A stretch of 64,000 nucleotides of DNA from Porodaedalea pini (GCA_002794775.1 NBAY01000045.1:310001-374000); one strand, 5' to 3'; positions 1-11,787 are shown, numbered from the stretch's first letter. The notes: generated from the sequence alone by a model not told the origin. Translations and numbers: made by a program.

Positions 1-190
1 AGCATTATTAGTGGCTAGAAGGGCACGAAGCGTGAGGGGGAGCAGCTCAGTGTTGACCACAAGAAGCGTTTCTGTAGCATGTCGCCATCAGTGTTGGACG
101 TGTCGAATGTGGAGTATCGAGGTCTCTTTGTGAGGCCACAGCAGGTGCTGTATGTTGTAGATGCTGTCGGTTCGGACTTGTGAATCTTGG
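1..190 (+). other. Possible coding fragment, unrecognised
   Basis: Frame 1 of the forward strand is open from about base 19 to a stop near 181. It reads as protein-like sequence containing SMSPSVLDVSNVEY and RPQQVLYVVDAVGSDL. The reverse strand is also open here, so the strand is not certain. I do not recognise a family. It is cut by the window edge on the left and runs into simple repeat on the right, so it is probably an exon end or a relic. Confidence 0.25.
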
Positions 191-215
191 AATATATTTA
201 AGTTTGGATTCCTGC

Positions 216-253
216 CCTTTTTCTTTTTCTTTCTTTCTTTCTTTCTTTCTTTT
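216..253. repeat. (CTTT)n microsatellite
   Basis: A pyrimidine run with a CTTT period on the forward strand. The following stretch (254-717) is AT-rich, contains only short open frames, and shows nothing I can name. Confidence 0.9.
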
Positions 254-717
254 ACCCTGCTCCCATGTTTAGTCACCCCTTGCTCTGGGCAGATGCCCTC
301 ATCACCGAAATCACTTGTTGGCATGTTCATATTCCTCTCTTATCTACTCAATTGGATTGCTCTGGATTCTTGAATTGCACCTTTTGGAGATTTTTTTAGT
401 CAGCTTTTGAACACTGTCGGTTTTTTAGTTAGTACATTTGTGTTGAGTTTCTGTACAAACAGCATTCTCGTGCCTCATGCAATAAGTTAGAAATCATTTT
501 GGAGTATGTTGGCACACAGATGAGTTGTGCATTGCATTTCAATTGGACATGTAGTCAGTGCTATAATAGTAATATAATGAAGGCACAATGAATAAGGCAA
601 TGATATGTAGTTATGTCACTAGAGTCCAACCAAGCTACCTAGAAGAGAACAATGACAAAAAGTAAGAATACAGATGATTGTAGAGAAACAAAGGATTCAA
701 CTATTTGTCTCTATGTA

Positions 718-825
718 CTTGAGGTAGTGGGACATTGGGGTGGCAAGTTACAATTACTGTTTTCTGTGTCTTTCATTTTATATAAGAGGACTAAAGCTTG
801 AAAATTATACTAAAACATTCTACTC
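718..825 (+). repeat. Partial copy of the adjacent MITE
   Basis: It starts with CTTGAGGTAGTGGG and follows the same order of motifs as the first half of the element at 827-1016 (CTGTGTCTTTCATTTTAT, then GAGGACTAAAGCTTG), but lacks a right terminal repeat. It is either a tandem duplication or an older copy interrupted by the next one. Confidence 0.7.
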
Positions 826-826
826 A

Positions 827-1016
827 CTTGAGGTAGTGGGCCATTGGGATGGCAAGCTACGATTCCTGTTTTCTGTGTCTTTCATTTTATGATTCATTTT
901 ATATGAGAGGACTAAAGCTTGCAAATTATATGCAAACATTATTCTCATTAGTGAATTATTTAATATTCACTAAACAGTAATCGTAGCTTGCCATCCTAAT
1001 GGCCCACTACCTCAAG
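827..1016. mobile_element. 190-bp MITE with 45-bp terminal inverted repeats
   Basis: Bases 827-871 and the reverse complement of 972-1016 match at about 43 of 45 positions (both begin CTTGAGGTAGTGGGCCATT). There is no coding capacity. Its right end is exactly where homology between the left and right KDZ copies stops, so it marks the truncation breakpoint of the left copy. No clear target-site duplication is visible. Confidence 0.75.
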
Positions 1017-3462
1017 TCCTTTGATGACACTTTTACGTGAACCTTGTAATTAGAAAAAAGAGCCTGTACAGCAGTGAAAGAATCCACATCCCAGGTCCAG
1101 AGAAGTCTACGAGCTCATCAGCGTAGTCTCAATTATAAGTACATAACACTTACCAGATAAAGTCTCCAATTTAGCCGGTTCCAATAATTCATTGGGCATT
1201 AGAGCCCATTCATCGTCAGAGATGGAAGTCAATGCATGCAGTGGAGTGGAGGGACGGGGCATAACAGAGTCCATATGCATGTCCTTAAACCTTTCTGCAT
1301 ACTCGTGCCTTTCTACATCTGTCAAGGGATATAGGTGGTCTAAACAGTGAATTTCATCACTGTATTCAGCACCAAAAGAGTTAGCAGTAAGTTGACTTGA
1401 TAAGCATGCAAGTACATACATTGAGACCAGGCTTCTAAGGGCAAATGTCTTGACAGTGTTTTGTGTGCCGTATGACACCTGTGCTGTCTTGTTCATCCCG
1501 TCGACGCTCATAACGTATCCGCGGAAACCCTTGGCAAACTTTGCTTTGCCCTCCTGACCTCGAATGAGCACAAGCTTGCTGACATATGGATTGTGTGCCT
1601 CTCGTTCATACATGTAGAGGTCCCTTATCTTGTTCTTCACCATGTCATCATGCGAGCATTCCTCGACTGAGTGCAAGGGAAGTTCAAGCTTAGAAGAGGA
1701 GTAGTTAGTTTCACAACTGCAATACAATTACAAGACGTACTGTTTACATTATGCATTCAAACACACGGACTTGCACAACTTTGGATTTGACCTGTAAGAC
1801 GAACCCCCGGCAGCCCTTGAACTGACCATCCTTTATCATGACGCTAGCGCCGTAAGCCAAAGGTCGAATCCCAGCTTTGCGCAAAATGCTACTGTTGGCC
1901 ACATCCATAGTTTTGACCCAACTCAATCAAATTGTCAGCTAGCATTTGAACAGCATTTTCTGTCAGTAAATAAAACATAACTCATAGAGAGAATGCGTAC
2001 TATATCATTGTATTCATTAAGAAACAACGAAATTGTTTTTTTTTTGATTGCCACAATGAAGCCTGACACCCCCGAATGTGGACCGGCTTTCACAGTGATG
2101 TTGTTGCCAATATCGACGAGTCAACAAATAGCTTTCCGAGACATGGTGATGTCCTGCAATACAGGCTCTGAATCCTGGAGATCCTGAACTTTTCCACAAG
2201 AAGTCAGAAATTCAAGGCCAGCATTCTCAATCTCCTTGTCCAACATCCCAACCAAAATACTGTCTATGCGACAGACATGACCAAGTACAACTGTCTCTTC
2301 ATTAAGCGATGTGACCATGCCAGCCATTGACTGAAATGGTCCAGAAACCATTACTACAGTGTCCCCACGTCAAATGTAGAATTCTACACTCTCCAGATTG
2401 CCAAGATCTGTATGAGCGAACAGAAAGACATCATGCAAAGATGGAGAAGCTCATTGTATGGAATGCAAACCGGGTACTGTAATGATTGCAAGTTGTCAAC
2501 ATAGTCCGCCTTACAAAATTTGAAGTGATTGTCTGAGACAATACAAATGTTTTTTTTTTTCTTCGGAAATTCAGCAGCTAATTGTTCAGGTGTTTCAAGA
2601 GCGCGTTCTGGGCATTTTGACTGAGCACTGCTCTTTGTCTGTATGCATGGCACAACAGCCAGCTTCAGTGCGTCGCCCTCCAACGCTTCTCGTACAATGG
2701 TGATGTCATTATGTTACGTCCCTCAACAGATGAAGACCCAGTTCCCTACTTCATATTCCTTAGAATGCAGTCCATCCTAACAATCAAACACCAAATTAAT
2801 GTCAGCAGATGGAACAAACAAAAGACAGCGAGAAGGCAACGTGATACCATGCGCGACGTATAAGTTGTGAACTATTTTTGCATTTGGAGCCCAGACGTAA
2901 ATTCGACCAGGAAGAACCAACACAGCAGAAGCCAAGCAATCGGGTGGAAGCCAATCCTGAGCAAAAGCAGCTGATTTCACTTCTTTCCCAGGCTTTTATA
3001 CAAGATAAGAGTTGAGTTACGAGGTAATGAAGAAAACTGTATGCACAGCAATGTGTATCATCATTAATTTGTGCTTGGAATCATCAATTCCAAGATCAGG
3101 AGGGAAACAGCAGGTCTTTTGAATAGATCGAAGAGCTGGGTGGGTCTCCTCAGAGATATCATACAGGGCAGGACCAGTGCATGCATGCTTCCTAAACCTC
3201 TCCACAATACCCTCAAGATCTTCCCTGGCACCTGAATCCTGCAGAATGCAAGACAAGGAGGCTTGACTTGCAGTCAATGGAACATTATCATCAATGAAAT
3301 CTAAATTTGATCAAATGTACATTCAGGTATCAAAACATACAAACAACTGACTCGCATACCTTCATCATCATCGTCAAACAAGCTATCTTCATCATCATCG
3401 AACACTTGAGCCTCAACATCGAGAAAGGACATAACTTGTGTGCAAAGGGTATCTTCCATCAT
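1017..3462 (-). pseudogene. SPT5-like multi-KOW gene, left copy, 3'-truncated
   Basis: This is the homologue of the gene at 51711-54501. The ATG (complement of 3460-3462) precedes MMEDTL, followed by an aspartate-rich tract, an NGN-like segment (PGRIYVWAPNAK) and KOW-like modules such as GDTVVMVSGPFQS-type and GIRPLAYGASVMIKDGQFKG. The 3' end beyond FSGPGMW is cut by the MITE boundary at 1016. Many substitutions relative to the right copy are CpG transitions, for example an arginine-rich RNRE in the right copy reads SCE here. One in-frame TGA before the RGD of the second KOW is shared with the right copy. Not expected to be functional. Confidence 0.8.
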
Positions 3463-4074
3463 CTGACATAATTTTTTTAATGTACTGCTTTTACTTTGTG
3501 CATTCTGTGCAAATTTACCTTCTCCTTGTCTTTTTTTTTTGTGTCTTATGTGCAAATTTGTTTGTCTAAACTACGAGTTTGATCTACACAGCTTTTAACT
3601 ACTAGCTACTAGTCTGTCAAACTGGTGAGATGCACAAAGCACAAACAAGGGAAATGATTATGAGAAGAAAATAAGGACACATGATCTGCTTGACAATGTC
3701 GCTTGAGAATGCTATGCTGCATGCGAGTCAAGTTCTTGTAGATCCTGAGCTCAAAGGAGTCGCCTGTGTGAAGCAAACGAGCCAACAGAAAAGACAAGAT
3801 CTTTAGTATGTGAAAGCTGCTTACCACTTGCTGAGCCCATGGCACATAGTACGGTGAGGTGGAGAACAGGGTGAAGTCAGTGGATGCAGGGCACAGAGCT
3901 AATAGGTGCAGACTCACCTATTCTGATGGCAGTGCAGGCTCTTGTCCTAAAATGCAGGTCAACAAAGACAATAGCGGGCCACGGTTTGAGCAGAATGAGG
4001 GAAAATAATGTGCACAGTGAGTGGGCACAGTGAAAGTGATGGGGGCTGAGGTGAAAGGCTTGCCTCGGTGTTCG

Positions 4075-4208
4075 CTGAGCGCTTTTGTTCACACTGATTG
4101 TGGGAACAGTTTTCCTTTCAAATTAGACTACTGTTACACATTTTAAATTTGTAAGCTAGACTGACAAGGTAGGATGTTCTCACAATCAGCGCGAACAAAA
4201 GCACTCAG
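4075..4208. repeat. Intergenic inverted repeat between divergent KDZ genes (left copy)
   Basis: Two arms of about 36 bp (4075-4110 and 4173-4208) share the core GCTTTTGTTC...CTGATTGTG in inverted orientation, with about 6 mismatches, around a 62-bp AT-rich spacer. It sits between the reverse-strand SPT5-like gene and the forward-strand accessory genes. The same structure is in the right copy at 50965-51098. Confidence 0.75.
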
Positions 4209-4229
4209 AGATCACCAGTAACCCCTTTC

Positions 4230-5338
4230 AGCTCTGCCTCCACCATCTTTACAGTGGCCACACAACACTTAGGCCGTCATTGTCGTCACCACCACCCCAA
4301 ATGTGCGTCAAAGCAGCAAAGCGTGCTGCGAGAATGTAGATACAGGAATGGCCTCATAAGACAAGGCCATCAAGTGCTTTACTGCTCAAAATGGCATAGA
4401 AGTGTGGGTTGTCCAGTAAGTCATACAGCTTGCCCTAGATCTCAGTTCTTTGCTCAATGGTTTGGGCTCGATCAGGATGTGAACTCAATACTGCACATCA
4501 AAATTGCCTACTGCATGCTAATGGAATTATGAGCTAGCCAATAATTCCCATTCTGTTAGCTAGGTCTTTTTGTTCTTGTTATTCTTGTGTTTTGCCATCA
4601 GCACGTGTAGCTCTTGTGTAAAAATTAGTTTATCCTGGAGAGCCGCTTCAAATTTCTGAATAGAAAGGCTCTCCATTTTGCGTGAATCGACATGAGGATA
4701 ATGATATGAATATCATAGTAATGTTTTGTTGCTCTTGTCCTGGCAAACGACCAAACATGTGGGCATATGGGCCGGTTCATGAAATCTGAGTGGAAAGTCA
4801 GTACATCCCTTCTGTTTTCTTATTTATATGCCTGTTTAACACATTCTTATGTGCTCCAAACTCTACGATTCCAACTGCACGAGGCATACATGCCGACGTA
4901 TGAAATACCATGGTTCGTTGAGCGCATCGTGCAATGTCAGCTCCCTACGCACTTGATGTTCGAGATTGCAGACGGTTTTAGCTGCATACACGGACGAACC
5001 CATATCGTCAGAAAGAACTATGGTCGGAAACACCCTTATGAGGTTGGTCAAGCAAAATTATACGTGAGTTCATACTTCATAAAGATCAATTTGATTGTAA
5101 TCTTATGAGAATGCTATAGTGCTTCATACCAAGAGATACACGTGACTGGATCAGACATACGAGGCCATGCCATCTTCATAACATGGTTGTTGCTTTGATG
5201 GACTTTGGGCTTAGGGAGTTGTGTGTGGAAGGCATACTAATGGAGAGCGAGACGGATTATGAGGACGACCCAGTGGAGGGATTGCTTAACTTTTTTGAGA
5301 TAGAACCTGAATACTTCGTTCGCATGAGCTGGGACTAA
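4230..5338 (+). CDS. Uncharacterised KDZ-associated gene (accessory gene B2), left copy
   Basis: Coding exons are inferred from open frames and splice sites. A His/Cys-rich exon (GRHCRHHHPKCASKQQ... YCSKWHRSVGC) begins after an AG near 4251 and ends at a GTAAGT donor near 4410. A second short exon follows. A further exon of about 70 codons near 4850-5070 contains YEIPWFVERIVQCQLP and ends at GTGAGT. A terminal exon with DTRDWIRH and an acidic EDDPVEG ends at the TAA at 5336-5338. Translations match the right copy almost exactly. No family recognised; the Cys/His cluster suggests metal binding but is not a clean MYND or RING. The start codon is not located. Confidence 0.45.
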
Positions 5339-5850
5339 GCAACGAATGTATAGTTATTAATCATTGAATTGCAGCGCATGGCCAGAAATGATGAGCTGAG
5401 AACAAAAGTGATGAGGCTAGCAAGGCCTTGCGTTTGCTTGTTGAACAATTGCTGTCTCGTGAGGTATGTGGTCTGCATAGTTATAAAGTCTGTGTTGCTC
5501 AAGATTCTTCCTTAGTATTCTCAATCCAAGCTATGCATATCTATCCTACTGCAGAACTCGTGCCTTGCAATTCAGATGCTCAAGTCGCTCAAATTCTGCA
5601 ATCTCATCTTCCTCCTTGAACAGATATCAGCCATGCATTTGCTATGATGGTCTCCGAGTGCCGTAAACTCAGTTGCGATTGACACCACAAGACTTGTCTC
5701 TGTCTCAGAGAAGTGGAAAGACAAAATCTGGGTCTTTTGTTTCTGCAAGTGCATCTGTTTTCATTGCTATCCTACTTCATTTGCTCACCCAAGTATACAG
5801 TGCAAGGCAAATAGGTATTTTCATCAGAACCACTCAAAGGTGTACAAATG
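5339..5850. other. Unresolved exon/intron region upstream of accessory gene B1
   Basis: Open frames exist on both strands. On the forward strand a segment with ASKALRLLVEQLLSRE ends at a GTATGT donor near 5463. On the reverse strand a glutamate-rich frame (KEEDEIAEFERLEH) is equally protein-like. I cannot decide which strand is coding. Confidence 0.3.
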
Positions 5851-7609
5851 AATGATGCAACAAAGGCCGTCTGCATTCACAACATCTTAGAATTGGAACA
5901 TCCTGCGATCATTGGGAAAGCAGCTCGGAGCGCAAACAGGAAGCTCTTGAAAGAGCTTGTCCCATTGTAAGGTGATGGTACGGTCTACTGGCAGACTCGG
6001 ACCTGGTTGAGTTTGGCCACTGGGGGTTCACTCTAATGTGTCTGATGGAGGGGATAGTGTCAGGAAGTGTAGGGAAGTGTAGGGGAATACTCGGGGCTAG
6101 GTGTCGACTCAAGGACACGAGTACAAAGGACAACTGGCAAAACGTGCCTAAATGCGGTCGGAGAACAAAGAGTGACTACGATCTTGACAACCCGGGCTCG
6201 GAAACTTGCCAGTGAAGACAGTAATCGAAACGATTCGTCGAGACGATTCTGAATCTGAAAAGATCTCGAGATGCGGTGCAGAATTGACGGAGATATGGCA
6301 GTTGCACTGGTTGCGGCTGGCGGAATGCACGGAACTCCCGGAACCAAAAGCTATTTTCGTAGCTCTACGATGCGGGCTCTGAATCGTGCAAGAAAAGACA
6401 GTGTTCGAAAGCGATTTTCGACGAGATTAAGAATCTGAAGAGAGCTCGAGAAACGGTTAAGAGCTGAGGGCGATATAGCGAAAGTAAGATTTGGCCGAAA
6501 ATGGGACTCGAGACGGAACGGACGGAACGACACTGAACAGCAACGGAGATGAGAACTAAAGACTGGGGCTGACTCGGGGGAACTAAACTTTTTTTTTGAG
6601 ACATTTACATGAGTGTTTAAATAACCAACAGAGGGTTGAGCCTCTGAGTGGTGTACAAAGGACACAAAGACAGACCAGAGGCTCTAGCCAAACAAAACCA
6701 AACAGCCGGAACTCGGAGCTGTAACTCGAGAACATGAGTAATTAAGCTTTGGGAGGCTCAGAACAATACCAGATGTGACCCAAAACGGACTTTGGTGGCT
6801 CACTGGTGCAGAACCAAGCTGTATGTGTTGAGTTAATACTGCCAAATACTGGAACTGTCCTGAAATGCGTTGGGGATACTTGTAAGACTGTCCTGAGTCG
6901 AGTTGAACCTAATAGAGCCGATTCTGAGGCCAGCGGCATCGGGATCTCCACACCGTACAGCTATCGGAAGAAGACTGCTCAGAAACTGGCCGAACTAGCA
7001 TCCCATAGCTTCGACGGCAAGTCCAACTCTGACTCCAACTCTGACTTTGACAAGAGTCCTGCCCAGGCTGGCAGACTGTCGAAGTCTTCTCCGGCCAGCA
7101 AGACATGCAAGTCCATGTTCTCATCTGACCACATCTTGAAGTCTTCCCCAATTCGCAAAACACCCGCCAGGTCCTCGATCACTCCAATTGCACCGTCTAT
7201 GGTGCCAGTGACAAGTCTGCCGGCCACAGGTGAGATACTTAAGAAGCTGCTTGATGGCACAACACCAAAGACACCAAAGACACCAAAAAGGGTGGCCATG
7301 GCTGCAAAGGGAAATACACAACCCTTCTTTTCATCACCTTCGGCGACTGGGAGTTCTTCCCCACCGAGCCCACAAACCTTTATGCATGAGGTCAAGGCTT
7401 CATTGAAGACCGCACTGCAGCTGAAGGCCTCCAGATCGACTTCAAATGAAGCGGGTCCATTGAAGGACCTGGGTGTTATCGAGATCAGCTTGTCAGACGA
7501 GGACAACAGACACTTGCCTAGTCCACTCACTCAAAAATGGCCTCATATAACATCCATGGACAAGGAAACAAGTAAGAGGAACGGCAAGAAGGCATGCTAT
7601 GGGAAATAG
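5851..7609 (+). pseudogene. Accessory gene B1, left copy, interrupted by a solo LTR
   Basis: The ATG at 5851 begins MNDATKAVCIHNILELEH, matching the right copy (48555-49325, reverse strand). The frame is broken after LLKEL by the 987-bp LTR at 5966-6952 and resumes with SYRKKTAQKLAEL through a Ser/Thr/Lys-rich, low-complexity protein to the stop at 7607-7609. No enzyme motif is visible. The basic N-terminal third looks helical and the rest disordered; SDSDSD- and KTPxRS-like stretches suggest a nuclear, possibly phosphorylated protein, which is an inference. Confidence 0.7.
5966..6952 (-). mobile_element. Solo LTR, family B (987 bp)
   Basis: It runs TGTAAGGTGA...GATCTCCACA with flanking CCAT (5962-5965) and CCGT (6953-6956), a 4-bp target duplication altered by one G-to-A change. 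The empty site is visible in the right KDZ copy near 49205. A second copy in opposite orientation lies at 32204-33192. A TATA-like TTATTTAAACAC (read on the reverse strand near 6610) is conserved in both. No internal retroelement sequence is present, so it is a recombination remnant. Confidence 0.9.
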
Positions 7610-8001
7610 AATAGCTGTAGAATTAATCTCAGGAATGTTTTGTGCGGCACCTGGAGCACTTGTTATGGTTGAAATGAATGGATACGATCACTATGTGTCT
7701 CCCGAGATATTCTATCATCGTAGACTTGATGTCCAAGCTCATCACAAGCCAGGCCAATGTGCTTAGGCCCCGTCAGTGCTTGGACCGGGGAAATTAGCTC
7801 ATACGAAACAATGCTGACATGATAAGGTGAGCAAGTGCTGTTCTTGTGTTTGGGCCATAAAATTGTGGTCCACTAAGTGGTTTACACTTTTACAATGTGC
7901 TTCACAAGTAAGTAGTAGTTTTGGCCTTATATACTGTGTCTTTTGGCTGACCACATTGTCTTCCCACTTTCCTATCCTTACTAGGTCTTCAACATTTTAA
8001 C
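7610..8001. other. Intergenic spacer within the left KDZ copy
   Basis: Non-coding sequence separating tandem accessory genes B1 and A, conserved in the right copy. It should contain the 3' end of B1 and the promoter of A; no single TATA element stands out. Confidence 0.5.
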
Positions 8002-9900
8002 ATGTCCTCAAAAGCAAATCTCAAGCAGACTACACTTCCTATTCATGCAGCACCGAAGTCCAAGGATGCAACATGGCAAACATGGCAAATGAATCAGGAG
8101 ATTCCTCTGATGTACAGGTACTATCAACCACAGAGTCGAATGCAGAGTTCAGAAAGAAAAAAGGAAACCGAGTAAAGTTTACTGAAGAACAGAAGACATG
8201 GCTGAACGAGAATGTCCCGCTCTTCTATAATCTTCCGCATCATAAGGCACACAACCCGGCCATACTGTCGTTCAAGGCGTCACTTGTGGAAGAGTATGTG
8301 AAAAAGTTCGATTTCCCAAAGAATGAACTCAACTTCCATAGAGAGGTGCACTGTTTCTTTCTCAAGCTTTCATTTCATAAATACTAATGTATTTGTAGAG
8401 AGCAATACATTACCTTTTGAATGAGAAATGCAAGGACTGTCTGGGTAAAGTCATCAAGACTGTATCTGAGAAGGACTACAATGTGATTGCAAACTTCTTC
8501 AAAAAGGAGCGTACTATTACTGGCAGAGCATTATTCATTTGCAAACATAAAGATCTTATCAAAGAGTGCACTGCAGAACTGGCAGCATCACACAAGCATG
8601 GGAAAAAGAACAATTGAGGACTGTCATCCATCATTCAGAAGGAGGTGTATGATGCACTATCTCAAATGGAGAAGTATGAGTATGAAATGCGGGCTTCTGC
8701 AGAGAATGCTAGGATTGCAGTTGAAGGTAATATAGATGATGATGCCATAGAAGAGTATGTTGCTTTCATAAAGTCTTTGAACATTTGAACTGATGCAATT
8801 TTGTTTAGGAATCAGAACAAGGCTCCTGATGTATTGCAGCATCTCATGACTGGGTTGTGTGGCCATAATAGTAGCTGGTCTGTGGGAGACACCATTTTTC
8901 ACATACAGTATGTGTTCCGCTCTCCAAGTGGTGAGATCATTGTGGATAGGTATGTTGGACTTTATATTGCTCTGTGATTTCAATTGCTTATATGATCTAC
9001 AGTCTTCATACAAATTTTGAAGGGAATTTGTTCTACAATAGTAAATACTATAAGAGAGGAAAAATATCGAAAGCCTGGAAGTCATTTGCAAAGGAGGTGT
9101 TTGGAGAAAGTGAGTATTAAAATGTATACAACTCTTGTCTTTCTTGCTTACTGTTTATCTTCATTACCAATAATCCGCAGTGAAGGAATCGTCTTACTCT
9201 CAGAGTAATTATATGGCCTCAAGTGGCAAGACTGACAGTGAATCGTCCATGACCGGTTCTGATGTTATTGACAACACTCCCATCTCTCTCCCTGTGGCAT
9301 CCATGCAAAAAGAAATGCCAGCCATTCCAGAGGACAAAACACTTTGCACTGTGATGCCGGTCATACTAAGCTCAAGTTCTTTGCAGGTCCCAACTTCGAG
9401 CATTAGCAAAGTGACTGATGTGGACAACAATTATTCTGATTCTTTGCCACAGGGCACATCTCAGCATCAGACTCAAGACTCTGTTCTGGAATGTACAGAA
9501 AAGCCTGGCACCGACAATCTCAATACAACCAACTCCAGGGATGCAGCAAGTTCAGTTTTTTCTCCAGTCGCCATGGAACCTCCCGAGTACATCAGCAACA
9601 ATATTCAAGTTCTTACGGTGCATGAGGATAGACACAACATTGAGTCTGTCAAGAAGTCAAAGAAGTGGCATGCAGGAATTGGAGCTACTACCTCTACGCA
9701 GTCTACTGAAAGACCATCAAAGAAGACCCACATGGAAGAGGCTTCGATATCTAATGCTCAGCGGAAGAGCACTTGCAACATTATTAAACCAGTATCTTTT
9801 TAACTTATCAATTACACAGAAAAGGCTGAGCTTTTCATACAGGCAGAGGTTGGATCTTGACCTGCCGGTCTCAGCAAAGAACAAGAAGCATAGGAAGTAA
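8002..9900 (+). pseudogene. Accessory gene A, left copy, frameshifted
   Basis: Homologue of the right-copy gene at 46260-48162. The ATG begins MSSKANLKQTTLP. One base is missing near 8072 relative to the right copy (GATGCAACATGG instead of GATGCAAACATGG), which breaks the frame before FRKKKGNRVKFTEEQ. Later exons (SSWSVGDTIFHIQYVF, then a Ser/Thr-rich C-terminal half) are recognisable, and the basic tail KNKKHRK ends at TAA 9898-9900. No known domain was identified. Confidence 0.7.
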
Positions 9901-10009
9901 AATGAATGGCATTACATTCACATGGTTCGGCACCATTTTTTTTTAGCTTGACTATGTTTGTATCATTGACCCTCTTGTTATCATTTCTCCAATCCTGCAT
10001 ATATTGATT

Positions 10010-10357
10010 TAATAGAACCGTTCAAGCAGAGAACGGTAAATATTCTCAGTGAAGGTATTTTCTCTTATTTTCTCTTACTTTTGTTTCTATTGTGATCTGT
10101 TCTCATTTGAACGGATCACACATCATTGATTTCTTAAGAACCATTCAAAGCATAGAATGTTTAACACTCTCTGCAGTGGGGTTTTATTTCTTTTCTTTTC
10201 TTTTCTTTCTATGGAGATCCATTTCTGTTTGAACAGATCTCACATTGCTCAAATTTGGACATCGGGCACTTCACATACTTTATTATGATCCGTTCAAGAC
10301 GTGTTACATGTAGTTGGAATTTTAAAAATGTTAGATCGGTTCATGTTCAAGAACTGA
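10010..10357. repeat. Subterminal repeats of the left KDZ copy
   Basis: Repeated GAACGGTT/AACCGTTC and GATC(C/T)GTTC motifs, plus the first part of the palindromic GTTAGATC...GAACTGATCTAAC block that is split by the LTR at 10358. They correspond to 45786-46150 in the right copy. Confidence 0.7.
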
Positions 10358-11735
10358 TGTAACGCCAACCAGTTCGTTGGGCACAGAACAAGCAGAATGC
10401 ATGTGATGTACATCACAAAGTCAAAGAGCCTCGACTTGGCAATCGAGTGAAGTGGTACACCCGGATCGGTGGTGATTACCCGAACACAGAACGCATGCAA
10501 TGACTGGATCGCATGCATCAGCTACTCAGACCGACCCCGGTGCACTTATCTGTGTGCATGTCCACTTGACCCTGCCAAAGGTTCATTCATTTGCCTTTGT
10601 CTAACAAACATGCGGCAGCCCAGCATTGGTCATTCCAGCTCCGTACAAAGGATCCTGAAGCTCACTGATGCTATGCCAAGTCAACATGCACCGTCCCTGC
10701 CTTTCAGTAGTTCAGATCATGGAGCCACTCAAAGGAACACTCAGGAGGCTCAGTGGTAGGACAATAGAGGACTTGTCTTATTTTATTTTGCCTTTCATGT
10801 TTACGCAGGACACTTGTTTAGTATTTATAGAGTGCCGAATGTTGTAGATAGGACAGCAATTCCACCCCCGAGTTTCAATGCCTAACTTCATGTGCTATCT
10901 CTCAGGACTGTCTCTAGGTATGCCTTGGTGCCTTAGTGACTTGAATCACTCACCTTGACTTTGTTGTATTCACATTGTGCTTGTTGTGCTCATTCCATCT
11001 GTTCCATCTTCGCCTCATTCTGCTTCATTCTCATTACCTTGACCTCACCCACCTCTCATCTCTTATCTTCTGATTTCATTAGTATTTATAGAGTGCCGAA
11101 TGTTGTAGATAGAACAGCAATTCCACCCCTGAGTTTCAATGCCTAACTTCATGTGCTACCTCTCAGGACTGTCTCTAGGTACACCTCAGTGCCTTAGTGA
11201 CTCAAATCGCTCATCTTGTCTTCATTTTATTCACATTGCACTCGTTGCGCTCATTCTGTCTGTTCTGTCCTTCGACTCGCCCCACCTTGTTTTTGTTACC
11301 TCGACCTTGCTATTGTATTGTCTCTTGTCTCCTGATTTACTCTGCTCCTCATCTCTTATCTTTTGATTTCATTCTGCTCCCTGGTATTCCAGATGATGTT
11401 CTGTCAGGCTCAGGGACCAGCAGCCTGTACCAAGGAAGATCCTGCTCTGAGAAGTCACACTAATTGTTAGCACATCTCTGCGTCTTCCAATACAGCCACC
11501 GACAGTCCCCCACACATCTCGAGTGCTCCGGCAGCACTAAGCTTCAAGCACTTCCCCACTACTATGCTTTGCCAATTCCATTGCCCCTGACACACTGGAA
11601 CGCACGCAACTTGAATCCTGTGATCTGGAACCCTTGGAACTCAACCGGAACAAGGGTATTGACCCACTAGACATGTCTCCCTTGAACTCAATTATCTGAT
11701 TCCATCTTACTAACAACCGGAACTCAGTATTATCA
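10358..11735 (-). mobile_element. Solo LTR, family A (1378 bp, with internal duplication)
   Basis: It starts TGTAACGCCAACC and ends CAGTATTATCA, flanked by CTGA (10354-10357) and CCAA (11736-11739), a 4-bp duplication with two transitions. It belongs to the LTR family of copies 1 and 2. It is about 280 bp longer because the block around TATTTATAGAGTGCCG is present twice (about 10823 and 11083). Insertion split the KDZ terminal palindrome; the empty site is at 45800 in the right copy. Confidence 0.85.
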
Positions 11736-11787
11736 CCAATCTAACCACTTTTCAGTCTGTCTGATGAACAAACTTGATGTGAAGTTA
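11736..11787. repeat. Terminal inverted repeat of the left KDZ copy
   Basis: Reverse complement of the right-copy terminus at 45756-45805 (TAACTTCACATCAAG...). It directly adjoins an antisense-gene fragment from a retroelement. Confidence 0.75.

Larger units (their letters stand above)
1017..11787 (-). mobile_element. Truncated KDZ-family transposon, left inverted copy
   Basis: This is the reverse complement of roughly 45756-54156. Paired positions sum to about 55173 up to base 5960 and to about 56160 beyond it, the change being a 987-bp LTR insertion. It holds copies of the SPT5-like gene and the accessory genes but has lost everything beyond base 1017, including the KDZ transposase, so it would be non-autonomous. 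Its surviving terminus ends in GAAGTTA at 11787 and adjoins a retroelement fragment. Compared with the right copy it carries many C-to-T and G-to-A changes at former CpG sites. Confidence 0.85.

Noticed and set aside
4254..4532. MYND or RING finger in accessory gene B2
   Set aside because: Cys/His spacing does not fit either pattern, so only a Cys/His-rich exon is reported.
6806..7609. A single 267-codon gene starting at 6806
   Set aside because: The first 50 codons are LTR sequence; the same codons precede an unrelated pol frame at 32350. Only the part after 6952 belongs to accessory gene B1.
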